Source: Ruminococcus flavefaciens
Lineage (GTDB): Bacteria; Bacillota; Clostridia; Oscillospirales; Ruminococcaceae
Assembly: GCF_900108555.1 (NCBI RefSeq)
Contig: NZ_FNWV01000004.1
Span: forward strand, 234,103 to 298,102
Length of the DNA: 64,000 nt
Direction: 5' to 3'
Shown here: positions 26,652 to 35,900 of the stretch, piece after piece
Layout of the letters: each line of letters opens with the position of its first letter
Position numbering within the stretch: the stretch's first letter is position 1
Translations under genes and position numbers: made by a program
Notes under the pieces: generated by a model
The model's input: the letters and a program-made list of their open reading frames with translations, nothing else
Database searches by the model: none
Told to the model about the DNA's origin: nothing

Positions 26652-26660
26652 ATTTATTGG

Positions 26661-27230
26661 CTATACAGCCACTGCTACCATAGCAGGTCTTACGAGCTTG
26701 TCGCCGAGCATATAGCCCTTCTGGAATACGGAGCATACATGATTGCTTGCGTAATCCGTGCCGTCGAGCTGCTGGATAGCGTTGTGTACATTGGGATCAA
26801 ATTCAGCTCCGAGAGCTTCGATCTCAGTTACATTCATCTGAGTAAGGAAGTTCTTCATCTGATTGTATATCATCGCCATGCCGTTTTTGAAGTTTTCATC
26901 GGAACATTCTGCTTCCAGTGATCTTTCAAAGCTGTCAAGCACGGGAAGGATCTTTTCTATACACTGTGCGGAAGCGTTCTGATAAGTCTCTGTCTTTTCC
27001 TTTGCTGTACGCTTGCGGTAGTTGTCGTACTCTGCGTAAAGCCTCAGATACTTGTCATTTGCCTCTGCAAGAGCGTCCTCAAGGTCGGAGAACTGAGTAG
27101 CTGTATCGTTGTATTCGCTTGCTGCATCGTCCTCGTCAAGAGCGTCTGTGTTTTCATCAGCATCGGGAGTTTCGGCTGTATCGCCTGCCTGCTCCTCAAG
27201 CTCTTCCGAGAAATTCTCATTCTTTTCCAT
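26661..27230 (-). CDS. grpE: Nucleotide exchange factor GrpE
   Basis: 189 residues: an acidic, disordered N-terminus (about 1-50), a long coiled-coil helix (DNYRKRTAKEKTE) and a C-terminal beta domain with the GrpE signature ending VCSVFQKGYMLGDKLVRPAMVAV. Releases ADP from DnaK. Lies 16 bases downstream of hrcA with an AGGAG site, in the heat-shock operon. Confidence 0.96.
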   Translation of the reverse strand: MEKNENFSEELEEQAGDTAETPDADENTDALDEDDAASEYNDTATQFSDLEDALAEANDKYLRLYAEYDNYRKRTAKEKTETYQNASAQCIEKILPVLDSFERSLEAECSDENFKNGMAMIYNQMKNFLTQMNVTEIEALGAEFDPNVHNAIQQLDGTDYASNHVCSVFQKGYMLGDKLVRPAMVAVAV

Positions 27231-27246
27231 CGGTCATTTCTCCTTT

Positions 27247-28302
27247 CTACAGCTCCTGTCCGTTTGGCGGAGCATTTATGATGTCATCGTCTGTACCGTC
27301 CATAAGATAAGATATCTTCTGGGTGAGGTATTCGACGTATGGGATTATCTTTTTATAATCAACTCTCATAGGACCTATGATGCCTAAAGAGCCTGCCTCC
27401 TTGCCGCCCTTGCGGTACTTGGAGACGATAAGGCTTGAATTGCCTATTGCAAGGCTGTCGTTTTCAGCTCCGAACTTTACCTGTATACCGCTGAATGCGT
27501 TTTCGAGGAGCTCGGAAAGACCGTCCTTGTGTTCTATGAACCTTACGACTTCCATTTTATCAAGGTCCTCACAGGAGAGGAGCTTTTCTCCTCCGCTGAC
27601 TGTCAGTTCTTCCTGACGAAGATCCTCTGAAAGTTCGCAGATACCCTTTACCAGCGGTGAAAGCGAAACCATGTACGCGCTCACTGCTGCTACCATTTTG
27701 TCGAAAACGTCCTCAGACAGTTCGTCTACGGATACACCGCTGAGGTTTTCCTCTATATAATGTGTAAAGAAATCAAGCTGTTCATGGCTGAGGTCGAATT
27801 CAAGTCTGCAAGCCTTGTTTTTAATGCTTCCGTTGGACGTTATCAGCAGGATAACGTACAGCCTTTTACCCGTTGGGATAACTTCTACCTTTGATATTAC
27901 CGAAAATCTCGGTACAGCGTTTGATACTACTGCGGCACACTGTGTTATCTCGGTAAGAGCAGTTGCGGCATTCTGTACCAGAAGCTCTTCAGGAGTATCC
28001 TTATCTCCGAGCATTTCATCGAGCCGCCGCTTTTCCTCATCGGGAAGGTCGTGAGGCGTCATAAGCTCGTCGATATATAGGCGATAGCCTTTGAAGGTAG
28101 GAACTCTGCCTGCCGATGTATGGGGCTGTTCCAGATATCCCATCTGTTCGAGAGCCGCCATATCATTTCTGATAGTAGCGGAAGAAACATTTATATTTTC
28201 AAGCTTTGAGATAGATTTCGAGCCGACGGGTTCGCCTGTCCTTACATATTCGTCAACCACAGCAGCAAGTATTTTCAGCTTTCTGTCGTCCACGATACTC
28301 AC
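27247..28302 (-). CDS. hrcA: Heat-inducible transcription repressor HrcA
   Basis: 351 residues. The N-terminal winged helix has GSKSISK, SSATIRNDMAALEQMGYLEQPHTSAGRVPT, typical of HrcA. Dimerisation and inserted domains follow, with the C-terminal GIIGPMRVDYKKIIPYVEYL signature. It represses this operon by binding CIRCE, which is present just upstream at 28318-28344, so the circuit is autoregulated. First gene of the operon hrcA-grpE-dnaK-dnaJ. Confidence 0.97.
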   Translation of the reverse strand: MSIVDDRKLKILAAVVDEYVRTGEPVGSKSISKLENINVSSATIRNDMAALEQMGYLEQPHTSAGRVPTFKGYRLYIDELMTPHDLPDEEKRRLDEMLGDKDTPEELLVQNAATALTEITQCAAVVSNAVPRFSVISKVEVIPTGKRLYVILLITSNGSIKNKACRLEFDLSHEQLDFFTHYIEENLSGVSVDELSEDVFDKMVAAVSAYMVSLSPLVKGICELSEDLRQEELTVSGGEKLLSCEDLDKMEVVRFIEHKDGLSELLENAFSGIQVKFGAENDSLAIGNSSLIVSKYRKGGKEAGSLGIIGPMRVDYKKIIPYVEYLTQKISYLMDGTDDDIINAPPNGQEL

Positions 28303-28317
28303 AACCTTTCGATCTCG

Positions 28318-28344
28318 TTAGCACTCTAACTCTCTGAGTGCTAA
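28318..28344 (-). promoter_or_regulatory. CIRCE operator of the hrcA operon
   Basis: Exact TTAGCACTC (28318-28326), 9-base spacer, GAGTGCTAA (28336-28344), the canonical HrcA binding site. It lies between the promoter and the hrcA start. Confidence 0.97.
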
Positions 28345-28348
28345 CTAT

Positions 28349-28377
28349 AATTTATCACTATTATAGACTTTTGTCAA
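28349..28377 (-). promoter_or_regulatory. Promoter of the hrcA operon
   Basis: Minus strand -35 TTGACA (28372-28377), 17-base spacer, -10 TAAATT (28349-28354). CIRCE starts 4 bases downstream of the -10, so HrcA would block initiation. Confidence 0.7.
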
Positions 28378-28485
28378 GGGTTTTATACATTTTCGGCTTT
28401 TTGACTCATTTTTACCACCTTCCTATGTGTATTTAGAACAATTTGACAAAGACTCTAAAAGAACACTTTTTCATGCCCCGAACTA

Positions 28486-28514
28486 TTGACAAACGGCGAT
28501 ATGCGCTGTATAAT
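28486..28514 (+). promoter_or_regulatory. Promoter of folT-folC
   Basis: -35 TTGACA at 28486-28491, 17-base spacer, -10 TATAAT at 28509-28514, about 30 bases before the riboswitch-like structure. Confidence 0.88.
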
Positions 28515-28547
28515 GTTAGTGCAGTAAGGTACTGCAAAATTATCATT

Positions 28548-28662
28548 TGAAGAGTAAAAATGCGTTCGTTATACCTCATGGTATTCCAGTGTTGACCGAA
28601 CGGGGAGTTGTCGGTCAAACGAAAAGCTCAGGCTTACGGTTCGCATTTTGCATCCCGCTTCA
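28548..28662 (+). promoter_or_regulatory. Tetrahydrofolate (THF) riboswitch-like aptamer
   Basis: Closing stem 28548-28552 with 28658-28662, then AGAGTA on the 5' side and GCATCCCGCTTC on the 3' side. These match the conserved ends of the THF riboswitch (GGAGAGUA...GCAUCCGCUCC) as I remember it. The second stem is AATGCG (28559-28564) with CGCATT (28642-28647). An 8-bp hairpin TTGACCGA/TCGGTCAA lies at 28592-28599/28611-28618. The next gene is a folate-type ECF S component followed by folC, the expected context. Confidence 0.85.
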
Positions 28663-28685
28663 TAGGACAACTAAAAAAGAACCGA

Positions 28686-28725
28686 AACCTTCTTTTCTTG
28701 TCGTATGAGTGAGGAAAAGGAGGTT
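28686..28725 (+). promoter_or_regulatory. Shine-Dalgarno sequestering hairpin before folT
   Basis: 12-bp stem with one G-U: 28686-28697 pairs with 28714-28725, enclosing the folT ribosome binding site AAAAGGAGG. It suggests the riboswitch acts on translation. A GAAAAG at 28621-28626 in the aptamer could compete for CTTTTC at 28692-28697. Confidence 0.65.
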
Positions 28726-28731
28726 ATTTTT

Positions 28732-29304
28732 ATGATCACAAACAACAGAGGAACAGCAGTAAAGAGCGATATCAGGCTTTTCGGCAGCACAAAGGTGCTT
28801 ATCATCGCAGGACTTCTTGCGGCAATGAGCATGGTTCTTGGCAAATTAGGTTCTATCAACATCGGCAACAGTATCCGCATAGGCTTTGGTGGGCTCCCCA
28901 TACAAATGGCAGGCATATTCTTCGGACCTGTCATAGGCGGAGCTGTAGGACTTGTGGCAGATGTTGTGGGCTGCATAATGAAAGGCTATGCTATCAATCC
29001 AATAATCACCATAGGTTCGACCTGTATCGGTGTTTTCTCGGGACTTGTCTATCATTTCGCACTTCGCGGTGTCAAGAACGCTCTGCTCCCGAAAATAGCA
29101 GCTTCAACAGTTACCGCACACGCTATAGGCTCTATGATGATCACTTCCATAGGTCTTTACGTTTACTATCACACTCCATTTGAGACTCTCCTGTTCCGTG
29201 TGCCGATATACCTTATAACAGCAGCAATAGAGACAGCTGTCATCTATCTTATGCTGAAAAATAAGGCTTTCACAGCAGAGCTCAACAAGGTAAGAAGAAA
29301 ATGA
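28732..29304 (+). CDS. folT: Folate-type ECF transporter S component
   Basis: 190 residues with about five or six hydrophobic helices. It resembles ECF substrate-binding subunits of the FolT group: VLIIAGLLAAMSMVLGK, RIGFGGLPIQMAGIFFGP and VGLVADVVGCIM. S components bind the vitamin and dock on a shared EcfAA'T module, encoded elsewhere. I chose ATG 28732 because AAAGGAGG precedes it; an in-frame ATG at 28705 lies inside the hairpin. It overlaps folC by ATGA, and the THF-type riboswitch upstream supports folate as the ligand. Confidence 0.87.
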   Translation: MITNNRGTAVKSDIRLFGSTKVLIIAGLLAAMSMVLGKLGSINIGNSIRIGFGGLPIQMAGIFFGPVIGGAVGLVADVVGCIMKGYAINPIITIGSTCIGVFSGLVYHFALRGVKNALLPKIAASTVTAHAIGSMMITSIGLYVYYHTPFETLLFRVPIYLITAAIETAVIYLMLKNKAFTAELNKVRRK

Positions 29305-30581
29305 ATTATTCCGAAGCACTTGCATATATGAAAAAGGCTGCCGAAAGGGGCAGCGTACTGGGACTTTCGCGTATCACAGAGCTCCTGCGGCTCATGGGCG
29401 ATCCCCAGGGAAAGCTGAAAACAGTCCATATCTCAGGCACTAACGGCAAAGGCTCTTTCGGAGCTATGCTCACATCGGTGCTGAAAAATGCAGGCTATAA
29501 AGTCGGGGGATTTTCCTCCCCTGCCATAACCAAGGTAACCGACAGCTTCCGCATTGACGGCTGTGAGATATCAAATCAGGAATTTGCGGATATTATCGGC
29601 GATATCGTTCCCATATGCGAGAGCATGGACGAGAAGCCCACGGAATTTGAAGTCCTTACGGCTGCGGCATTCGAGCTTTTTGTGCGTAAAGGCTGCGATA
29701 TAGCCGTAGTTGAGTGCGGAATGGGCGGTGACCTTGACTCCACCAACGTCATAAAAGCTCCCGTACTGTCGGTGATAACCAATGTGCAGAAGGATCACAG
29801 CGCGTTCCTCGGAGATACTATCGCGGAGATAGCTTCCCACAAGTCGGGCATCATCAAAAAGGGCAGACCTGTTTATTTCGGCGGCGACAGCGAGGAAGCC
29901 TACGAGATAATTGCCGATGCTGCTGAGAAAAACGGCTCGGAGCTTTTCTTGCCCGATTATTCAAGATTTGAATGGTCTGAAAGCTGTTTTGGCATCAACG
30001 GTGCGGACTTCATATATAATGGTGAAAAGCTTCATATCCCCCTTCTCGGCACATATCAGCTTGAAAATGCAGTCAATGTTATAAGCTGTGTTGAGATACT
30101 CAGACATGAGGGACTTAAAATTTCCTGTGAGGCAGTCCGCAGAGGACTTGCAGATGTGAAGTGGCACGGACGCTTTGAGGTGCTTAGCAAAGAGCCGCTC
30201 ATCATCTATGACGGTGCTCATAACCCTGACGGTATACGCTGTGCTGCGGACAGTATACGCCGATATTTCAGCGATAAACAGGTGGCATTGCTCATCGGTG
30301 TCATGGCTGATAAGGAGTACGGACTGTATGCGGATATGCTGGGCGAGCTTGCAGAGACTGCCTTTGCGGTAAAGCCTGCAAATCCCCGTTCCCTCGACAG
30401 TCAGAAGCTTGCGGACGCTCTTAATGCAAAGGGACTCCGCACAGAGCCTTTCGCAGTACTTGCGGAGGGAGTCAGAGCCGCTTACAGCTATGCAAAGGAG
30501 CATGATGTGCCACTTATAGTGCTGGGCTCGCTGTATATGTACCGCGAAGTAACAGACGCGCTCTCGGGTATCAGTGAGTAG
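29301..30581 (+). CDS. folC: Folylpolyglutamate synthase / dihydrofolate synthase
   Basis: 426 residues. Mur-ligase fold with P-loop SGTNGKGSFGAML, an FSSPAITKVTDSFRIDG loop, VVECGMGGDLDSTNV, NVQKDHSAFLG, and the C-terminal YDGAHNPDGI. It adds glutamates to folates, trapping the imported vitamin; some homologues also make dihydrofolate. ATG overlaps the folT stop, so uptake and trapping are co-expressed under the riboswitch. Confidence 0.93.
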   Translation: MNYSEALAYMKKAAERGSVLGLSRITELLRLMGDPQGKLKTVHISGTNGKGSFGAMLTSVLKNAGYKVGGFSSPAITKVTDSFRIDGCEISNQEFADIIGDIVPICESMDEKPTEFEVLTAAAFELFVRKGCDIAVVECGMGGDLDSTNVIKAPVLSVITNVQKDHSAFLGDTIAEIASHKSGIIKKGRPVYFGGDSEEAYEIIADAAEKNGSELFLPDYSRFEWSESCFGINGADFIYNGEKLHIPLLGTYQLENAVNVISCVEILRHEGLKISCEAVRRGLADVKWHGRFEVLSKEPLIIYDGAHNPDGIRCAADSIRRYFSDKQVALLIGVMADKEYGLYADMLGELAETAFAVKPANPRSLDSQKLADALNAKGLRTEPFAVLAEGVRAAYSYAKEHDVPLIVLGSLYMYREVTDALSGISE

Positions 30582-30584
30582 GAT

Positions 30585-30613
30585 TGTAGGGAACGCCGCC
30601 CTCGGCGTTCCGC
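30585..30613. repeat. REP-like hairpin after folC
   Basis: Begins TGTAGGGAACGCCG and folds with CGGCGTTCC; four bases after the folC stop. Stutter words GTGGTTAGTGGTTAGTAC follow. Confidence 0.65.
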
Positions 30614-30702
30614 AAGTGGTTAGTGGTTAGTACATAGCAGGTGCTGATACCTACATCAGCCCGAGTCCGACAATACAAGCTCGACGTCTCATTATATTAC
30701 AG

Positions 30703-30729
30703 AAGCCCCGAGGCAATACCTCGGGGCTT
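30703..30729. terminator. Hairpin between convergent folC and lipoprotein gene
   Basis: Perfect 11-bp GC-rich stem (30703-30713 with 30719-30729), loop CAATA. The T-run is weak on both sides, so its strength as a terminator is uncertain. Confidence 0.6.
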
Positions 30730-30747
30730 AGTTATACGTGTTTAATT

Positions 30748-31584
30748 TTACGTGTAACTGTATGAGCAGGCTTTCCATGTGCCGCCGTCGTTGACAGCAT
30801 TAACGGAGAATGTCTTTACTCCGCTGCCTGTTGCTATAGGCACAGTGAACGAAAACGAGCCACCTGATACGCTTGTTATAGTTGGATCACCCTGATATCC
30901 GAAGCCGCAGTTCCTTGATTCGTTAAGATAGTACAGCTCGCCGCCGAACTCCTTGAACGTAGGCGAATCCCCTGAGTAGAGACCGCTGTATTTATAGATA
31001 AGATCGCCGCAGATAATGGTATTAACGTAATTTATAACATCGTTGACAGTTGAAAAGCGGTTGTCAATGACCTTGCTGTAAGTCTGACCGCCGTCCTGTA
31101 TCGAAGTATTCGGATCTAAAGATACATAAAATCCGCCTGCGATATTGTCGAGTCTGTCAAGCGACTGCATTATATTCTTTGCTACGGGAACGTATTCCGA
31201 GTAATTATTTGCAGCGGCAGCCTGCTGTGCAGGTGAAGCTGTTACCTCGGGCGGATCGGCTTTTGGCGGCTGTGCAGTATTGACCTGCTGTGTCTGAGCA
31301 GGGGCTTCCTGCTGCTGTTGTGCCTGTGGCTGTTCTGCCTGCGGAGTCTGCTGCTGTGCAGGAGCAGACTGTTGTTGCTGCTGTACCTGCTGAACATTAT
31401 TATCGACAGCAGCCTGCGGTGTATCAACTGATTGAACATTGTTGTTTGGTGCGTTTGTAGGGGTTGAGACAGACCAGTTTGCAGAGCGCGGAGTCGTGCT
31501 TTCATATGTTTCGAGAGTGCATGACGCTAACGAACTGCATACCAATCCTGAAATAAGCACTACGGTAAGAATGTGTTTTTTCAT
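30748..31584 (-). CDS. Lipoprotein with Gln/Pro-rich linker (paralogue A)
   Basis: 278 residues. Signal peptide with lipobox SLASC, then a long low-complexity linker rich in Gln, Pro, Ala and Asn (about 40-125). The C-terminal domain (about 130-278) has a RFSTVNDVINYVNTIICG start. That domain matches the neighbouring lipoprotein at 31888-32601 in order and motifs (CG.L..(K/R)YS.LY.G..P.FK...G.LY). No function recognised; a two-lobed cell-surface domain is likely. Its promoter also matches that of the paralogue. Confidence 0.75.
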   Translation of the reverse strand: MKKHILTVVLISGLVCSSLASCTLETYESTTPRSANWSVSTPTNAPNNNVQSVDTPQAAVDNNVQQVQQQQQSAPAQQQTPQAEQPQAQQQQEAPAQTQQVNTAQPPKADPPEVTASPAQQAAAANNYSEYVPVAKNIMQSLDRLDNIAGGFYVSLDPNTSIQDGGQTYSKVIDNRFSTVNDVINYVNTIICGDLIYKYSGLYSGDSPTFKEFGGELYYLNESRNCGFGYQGDPTITSVSGGSFSFTVPIATGSGVKTFSVNAVNDGGTWKACSYSYT

Positions 31585-31638
31585 GTTGGATTCCCTCTTT
31601 TTAACGGTAAGTATTATGGTTTTCCTTTAAGTAATACT

Positions 31639-31667
31639 ATGATACCTATTTTTCAGCCATTTTTCAA
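31639..31667 (-). promoter_or_regulatory. Promoter of lipoprotein paralogue A
   Basis: Minus strand -35 TTGAAA (31662-31667), 17-base spacer, -10 TATCAT (31639-31644). Confidence 0.7.
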
Positions 31668-31754
31668 GAGTAAATTTCAACGAACATTTTGCCGAAATGT
31701 TATTATTTTAGTATATTTAGCTGTGGAAAAGACGCTTTCACTCAGCCCTTAATC

Positions 31755-31850
31755 TGTAGAGGACGGCATAAATAACGGTTACGTGTACACGGTCGTCGGA
31801 ACACCGCCCCTATTTAGCTCTTAATTCTTAGTTCTTAGCACTAACGGCTG
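31755..31850. repeat. Degenerate REP-like and stutter sequence
   Basis: The gap 31585-31887 contains the paralogue A promoter, a degenerate TGTAGAGGACGG...CCGCCCCTAT pair (31755-31812) and TTAGCTCTTAATTCTTAGTTC words (31814-31834). I see nothing else. Confidence 0.5.
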
Positions 31851-31887
31851 CAATTATGGATTGATACGACTCTCAGCTTTTCGCTTA

Positions 31888-32601
31888 TTATCTTGCATTT
31901 TCTGCGCCGCCGTCAACAGTGAAAGAACTTGCTTTCCAGAGTCCGTTATCCTTGACAGCCTTGACAACTAACTCGGAGTCGCCGCCGAAATTGTCAAACT
32001 TTACGGTTATTGTAAATGTCTCATCTGTTACGTCTGTGATAACAGGCTCATCTGTGAATGAGAAGCCGCCGCCTCTCGGAACACTGTTGAAGTAAAGTGT
32101 GCCGTCGTAATCCTTGAAGTAAGGAGCATTGCCCTCATAAAGGCTGCTGTATCTGTCAAGGAGTGTGCCGCAGATATTATCGGTAACATACTTCTTTACG
32201 TCATCGACTTTAGTGAAACGGCTTTCGGTCACTTTTTCGTAAGCTATAGTGCCCTCTTCTTTTTTGTCATCTGCGTCTGTATCAACACTGCCGCCTAATA
32301 TGCGGTCGATATCATTAAGGTTATTGAGGATAGCAGAAGCGTCTGTGAGATGCTCCTGTGCAGCATCATTGTCGTTATTGTTTGCAGCTGTAGTAGTCTC
32401 GGCTGCTTCTGTTGTTGTAACAGCCTCTGTAGTCTCGGCAGCTGTAGTTTCTGTCTCAGCAGCCTCTGTTACAGTAGTTGTGGCAGCTGTTGTGGTCTTT
32501 GTATCTGATTTGCTGTCGGAAGGCTTGTCCTTGCCGCACGAAGCAAATGTGCCGCATATCATTGCGGAAGCTATGATACACATGATGATTTTCTTTTTCA
32601 T
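31888..32601 (-). CDS. Lipoprotein with Thr/Ala/Glu-rich linker (paralogue B)
   Basis: 237 residues. Signal with lipobox TFASC, a linker of repeated TTEAAETT-type words (about 30-75), then a domain (about 95-237) containing RFTKVDDVKKYVTDNICG. This domain aligns with paralogue A: same spacing of CG, RYSSLYEG, P.FK.(Y/F).G.LY. The start ATG 32601 follows AGAGGT; an in-frame ATG nine codons earlier would spoil the signal peptide. Function unknown. Confidence 0.75.
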   Translation of the reverse strand: MKKKIIMCIIASAMICGTFASCGKDKPSDSKSDTKTTTAATTTVTEAAETETTAAETTEAVTTTEAAETTTAANNNDNDAAQEHLTDASAILNNLNDIDRILGGSVDTDADDKKEEGTIAYEKVTESRFTKVDDVKKYVTDNICGTLLDRYSSLYEGNAPYFKDYDGTLYFNSVPRGGGFSFTDEPVITDVTDETFTITVKFDNFGGDSELVVKAVKDNGLWKASSFTVDGGAENAR

Positions 32602-32647
32602 ATTGTTACCTCTTTCTTTTTGATACACTTAAAACGTTATATGTTAT

Positions 32648-32676
32648 ATGATACACATTTTTCGCCCATAATTCAA
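32648..32676 (-). promoter_or_regulatory. Promoter of lipoprotein paralogue B
   Basis: Minus strand -35 TTGAAT (32671-32676), 17-base spacer, -10 TATCAT (32648-32653), the same unusual -10 as paralogue A. Confidence 0.7.
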
Positions 32677-32777
32677 GGCTAATATTTCACAAACTTTATT
32701 TTCTGAAATTAAAATATTTTAGTATATATGATTTTGGAAAATGAAGCATTTTGCGTACAAAAATATTCGACACAGTA

Positions 32778-32806
32778 TTGATTTCAAGCTGCTTATATGC
32801 TATTAT
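32778..32806 (+). promoter_or_regulatory. Promoter of the dockerin protein gene
   Basis: -35 TTGATT at 32778-32783, 17-base spacer, -10 TATTAT at 32801-32806, leaving a leader of about 100 bases. Confidence 0.65.
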
Positions 32807-32914
32807 AAAGGTGAAAACAGCGTAAATAGACTTTTTGACAGTTTTAGTGAGACAAAAACAGAAAAAATACGACTTATTATAAACGGATATTTTTTATGCA
32901 GAGGAGCTGATATT

Positions 32915-35900
32915 ATGAAAAGGAAAATACTGGCGTTTCTGACTGCGGCGATGTGCTTTGCAAGTGCTGTGCCTTATAATGCAACTGCCGAAAACTCGGT
33001 CAAAGGCTTGAAGGGACTTCAGGAAGCAGGCAGCAGCCTTATCTCGGGTGAGCAGTCTGACGGCGTTTACGTTGATTATTATTCTAAACTCGGCGATATA
33101 AGCGCGACTGCCGAAGCTGATACTGCAAAGCTTATTATCGACAAAAACTATACTTCCGATACGGTGAGCAGCAGCTGCACTGTAAAAAGTCTCGGCAAAG
33201 ACCTTACCATTGATGCAGGAGACAAGGATATCATAGTTCTGCTTGATGAAGCCGTCCTCGAAAAGACCATGACCGTAAAGGCTGACAAAGGCTCTGTTAC
33301 GTTCTTTATACAGGGCAGCCTTACCTGCGGAAAGGATAGCAAGGGCATCGTATGGCATGAGATTTGCGACGGCTGCAAGGTCACAGATGACAAGTACATA
33401 CCTGTCACTTTTTACGGCTCTGAGGACTCCGCTGTCACACTGACCGATGAAGCGATATTGAGCGGCAGTCTGCGACTTCCCTATACAGTCCTCGATGACA
33501 GGAGCACAGGTGCTTTCAAGATAGAGTATGTTTCCGAGAGCGATAATAAGCACTATATGATGAAGCCTACTGTCATCGGTGATGTGCTGTTAAAGAAGTA
33601 CATTAACGGTGAAGGAGTTTTTGCTTACTGCGCTAAAAAAGCTGACAGCAGCGAGCTTAACGGTCTGACTATATCTAAAGGCACCAAGCAGCTCACTCTG
33701 TCAGAGGTTATACCGCTTTCCAAAAAGGGCGATAAGATAACATGGTCGGATTTTGAGCCGTATGCAGGCGACTGGCACGGCATAGGTATGTATACTCATG
33801 TCTGCAATTACGACCTCGGCGGCGGATTTTTCCTGCTTGTTGAGGGTAATCCCCCCGAAGAACCTGCTGTTGTGGAGCTGTACAAAGACGGCTATGAGAA
33901 CCGCATTGATATACGCAAGGACGATATTGACGAGTTTATGGCATGGGCTTCGGATTTTTACCATGCTTCCGAGCTCGATACAGCCGAAACGAAAATGACA
34001 CTTGACGATGTTATCACTCTTTCCAAGAAAGGCAATGCCCTTGACTGGTCGGATTTCATGATATACAGCGGTCAGGAGTCAGGTCACGGTTATACTGAGT
34101 GGAGGTTTGAGCTTGAGGACGGTTACACTCTTCGTGTAATGGGTGAAAGCAAGGGGAAATCTCCCGAAAAAATAACTCTTTACCGCAATGACCAGATAAA
34201 TGGGTGTGAAGAGATAGACATACGGACAGACGATGTTAAAGCTTTTCTGGAAAGCAAGCAGTATTACTTCAATGAGATAGGCTCTATGACAAAGAACGAG
34301 CTGAAGGCTCTGTTTGCCAAAAAGGGACTTACTGAGGATAAGGGCTACGGCGTATGGACTAAAGAAGAAGTTGCTGCTGCGCTCAAAGACAATACCTTTA
34401 CGGTGATCCTTAAACCCGATGCCCGTTATGTTACAAAGGACGGAACAGAAGTCCTCAACGAAGCTTCAAGCGCTGCGGAATTGCTGAAATATGATGACTA
34501 CAACACTGTACAGGCGAATTATCTTGATTTTGCTACAAAACTGCCCCGTGACGAGATATCTTTATTATTTTCACACGCTGAGATACGCACTGAGAAAAAC
34601 GAAAAGGGCGAATATGTTTACAGGAGATATTTCCATTATAACTTTGTTTCTATGTACAGCGACGAGGAAACTCAGATAAAAAAGATAACCACTGCACTGA
34701 ATTATCTCCAGTTAGATCCGTATCTGGACGGTTTTAATCTGAACACGAATACTGCTTACGGCGGAACAACAGACTCCGGAAATGATACAGGCGAGACAAA
34801 TGAAAACACAAATCTGAGAACATTCACGGTTCAGTATATATACGACACTTATGTAATAGTAAGTGTTGATGGTTCGCGTTTTTTTAGGGATCTGATGTTC
34901 CTGTATAAAAAAGATATAGACAGTGATATTGATCCTGTTCTGGGAATGAAGCTTACATTTGGTTATACCGAAACTCTTGACACATATCCCGGACAATTCG
35001 GCGGAGTACATGATGTTAAAGTAGTTTCGGAAGATGCAGGATTGATAAAAGGCGATTCTAACTGCGATGGACAGGTGGATATGGCAGATGTTGTATTCAT
35101 TATGCAGGCTCTTGCAAATCCTGATAGATACGGCGAAAAAGCAGAGGAATACCAAGGTATCACTGCATTGGGCAAGCTCAACGCCGATATGAACGGTGAC
35201 GGTCTGACTGTCAATGATGCATTGGCTATACAGAAGAAGCTCCTCGGTATCACAGAGAACGAAGCTCCCGTTATCAAATTAAGCACTGTCATACCTCAAA
35301 AGGGAAGCGAATACGTCGAATTGAAGCCTTATGAGCCAATGGCGAGCAGCTACTCCCCTGTACTCAGCTCCCTTGACGGAATAGGCGTGTGGTTTGAGTT
35401 TAAGTCCGAAAAATACCCGATAACTCTGACTGCTGACAAGGGTACTTTCAAGACATTCACCTATAAAAGCGGCGGCATAGGCACAGTTAACGAAGTAGGT
35501 TCGACTTACGAGGTAGGCAAAAGCGGCTCTGTAAGCTGGGTGCCCGATGATATAAGTATCCCTATCGGCTATGAAGCAAAGATAAAGGTAACAGGTGACG
35601 ACAGCGGCAAGAGCGTTGATCTGGGCACTCTCGTTGTCAGCAAAAATCCCAACAGCAGTGAGAGCGCAGTCTTTGTTACTCTGCAAAAGCCTAATACTTC
35701 CGCAAGCAGTCAGCCGTTTCCGAAGCTCAGCGATATCGTAACTATAGACAACGATTATTTAAAAAACAAAGCCTATCAGGGTATAGGCATATCCCTTGAA
35801 TTCGACTCTAAGGACTACCCCATAGCTCTGACAGCTGCCGAAGGCGGTTTTGTTGTTGAAAATACCGACAGCAGCACAGGTAAATATAAAATCCTCGGAA

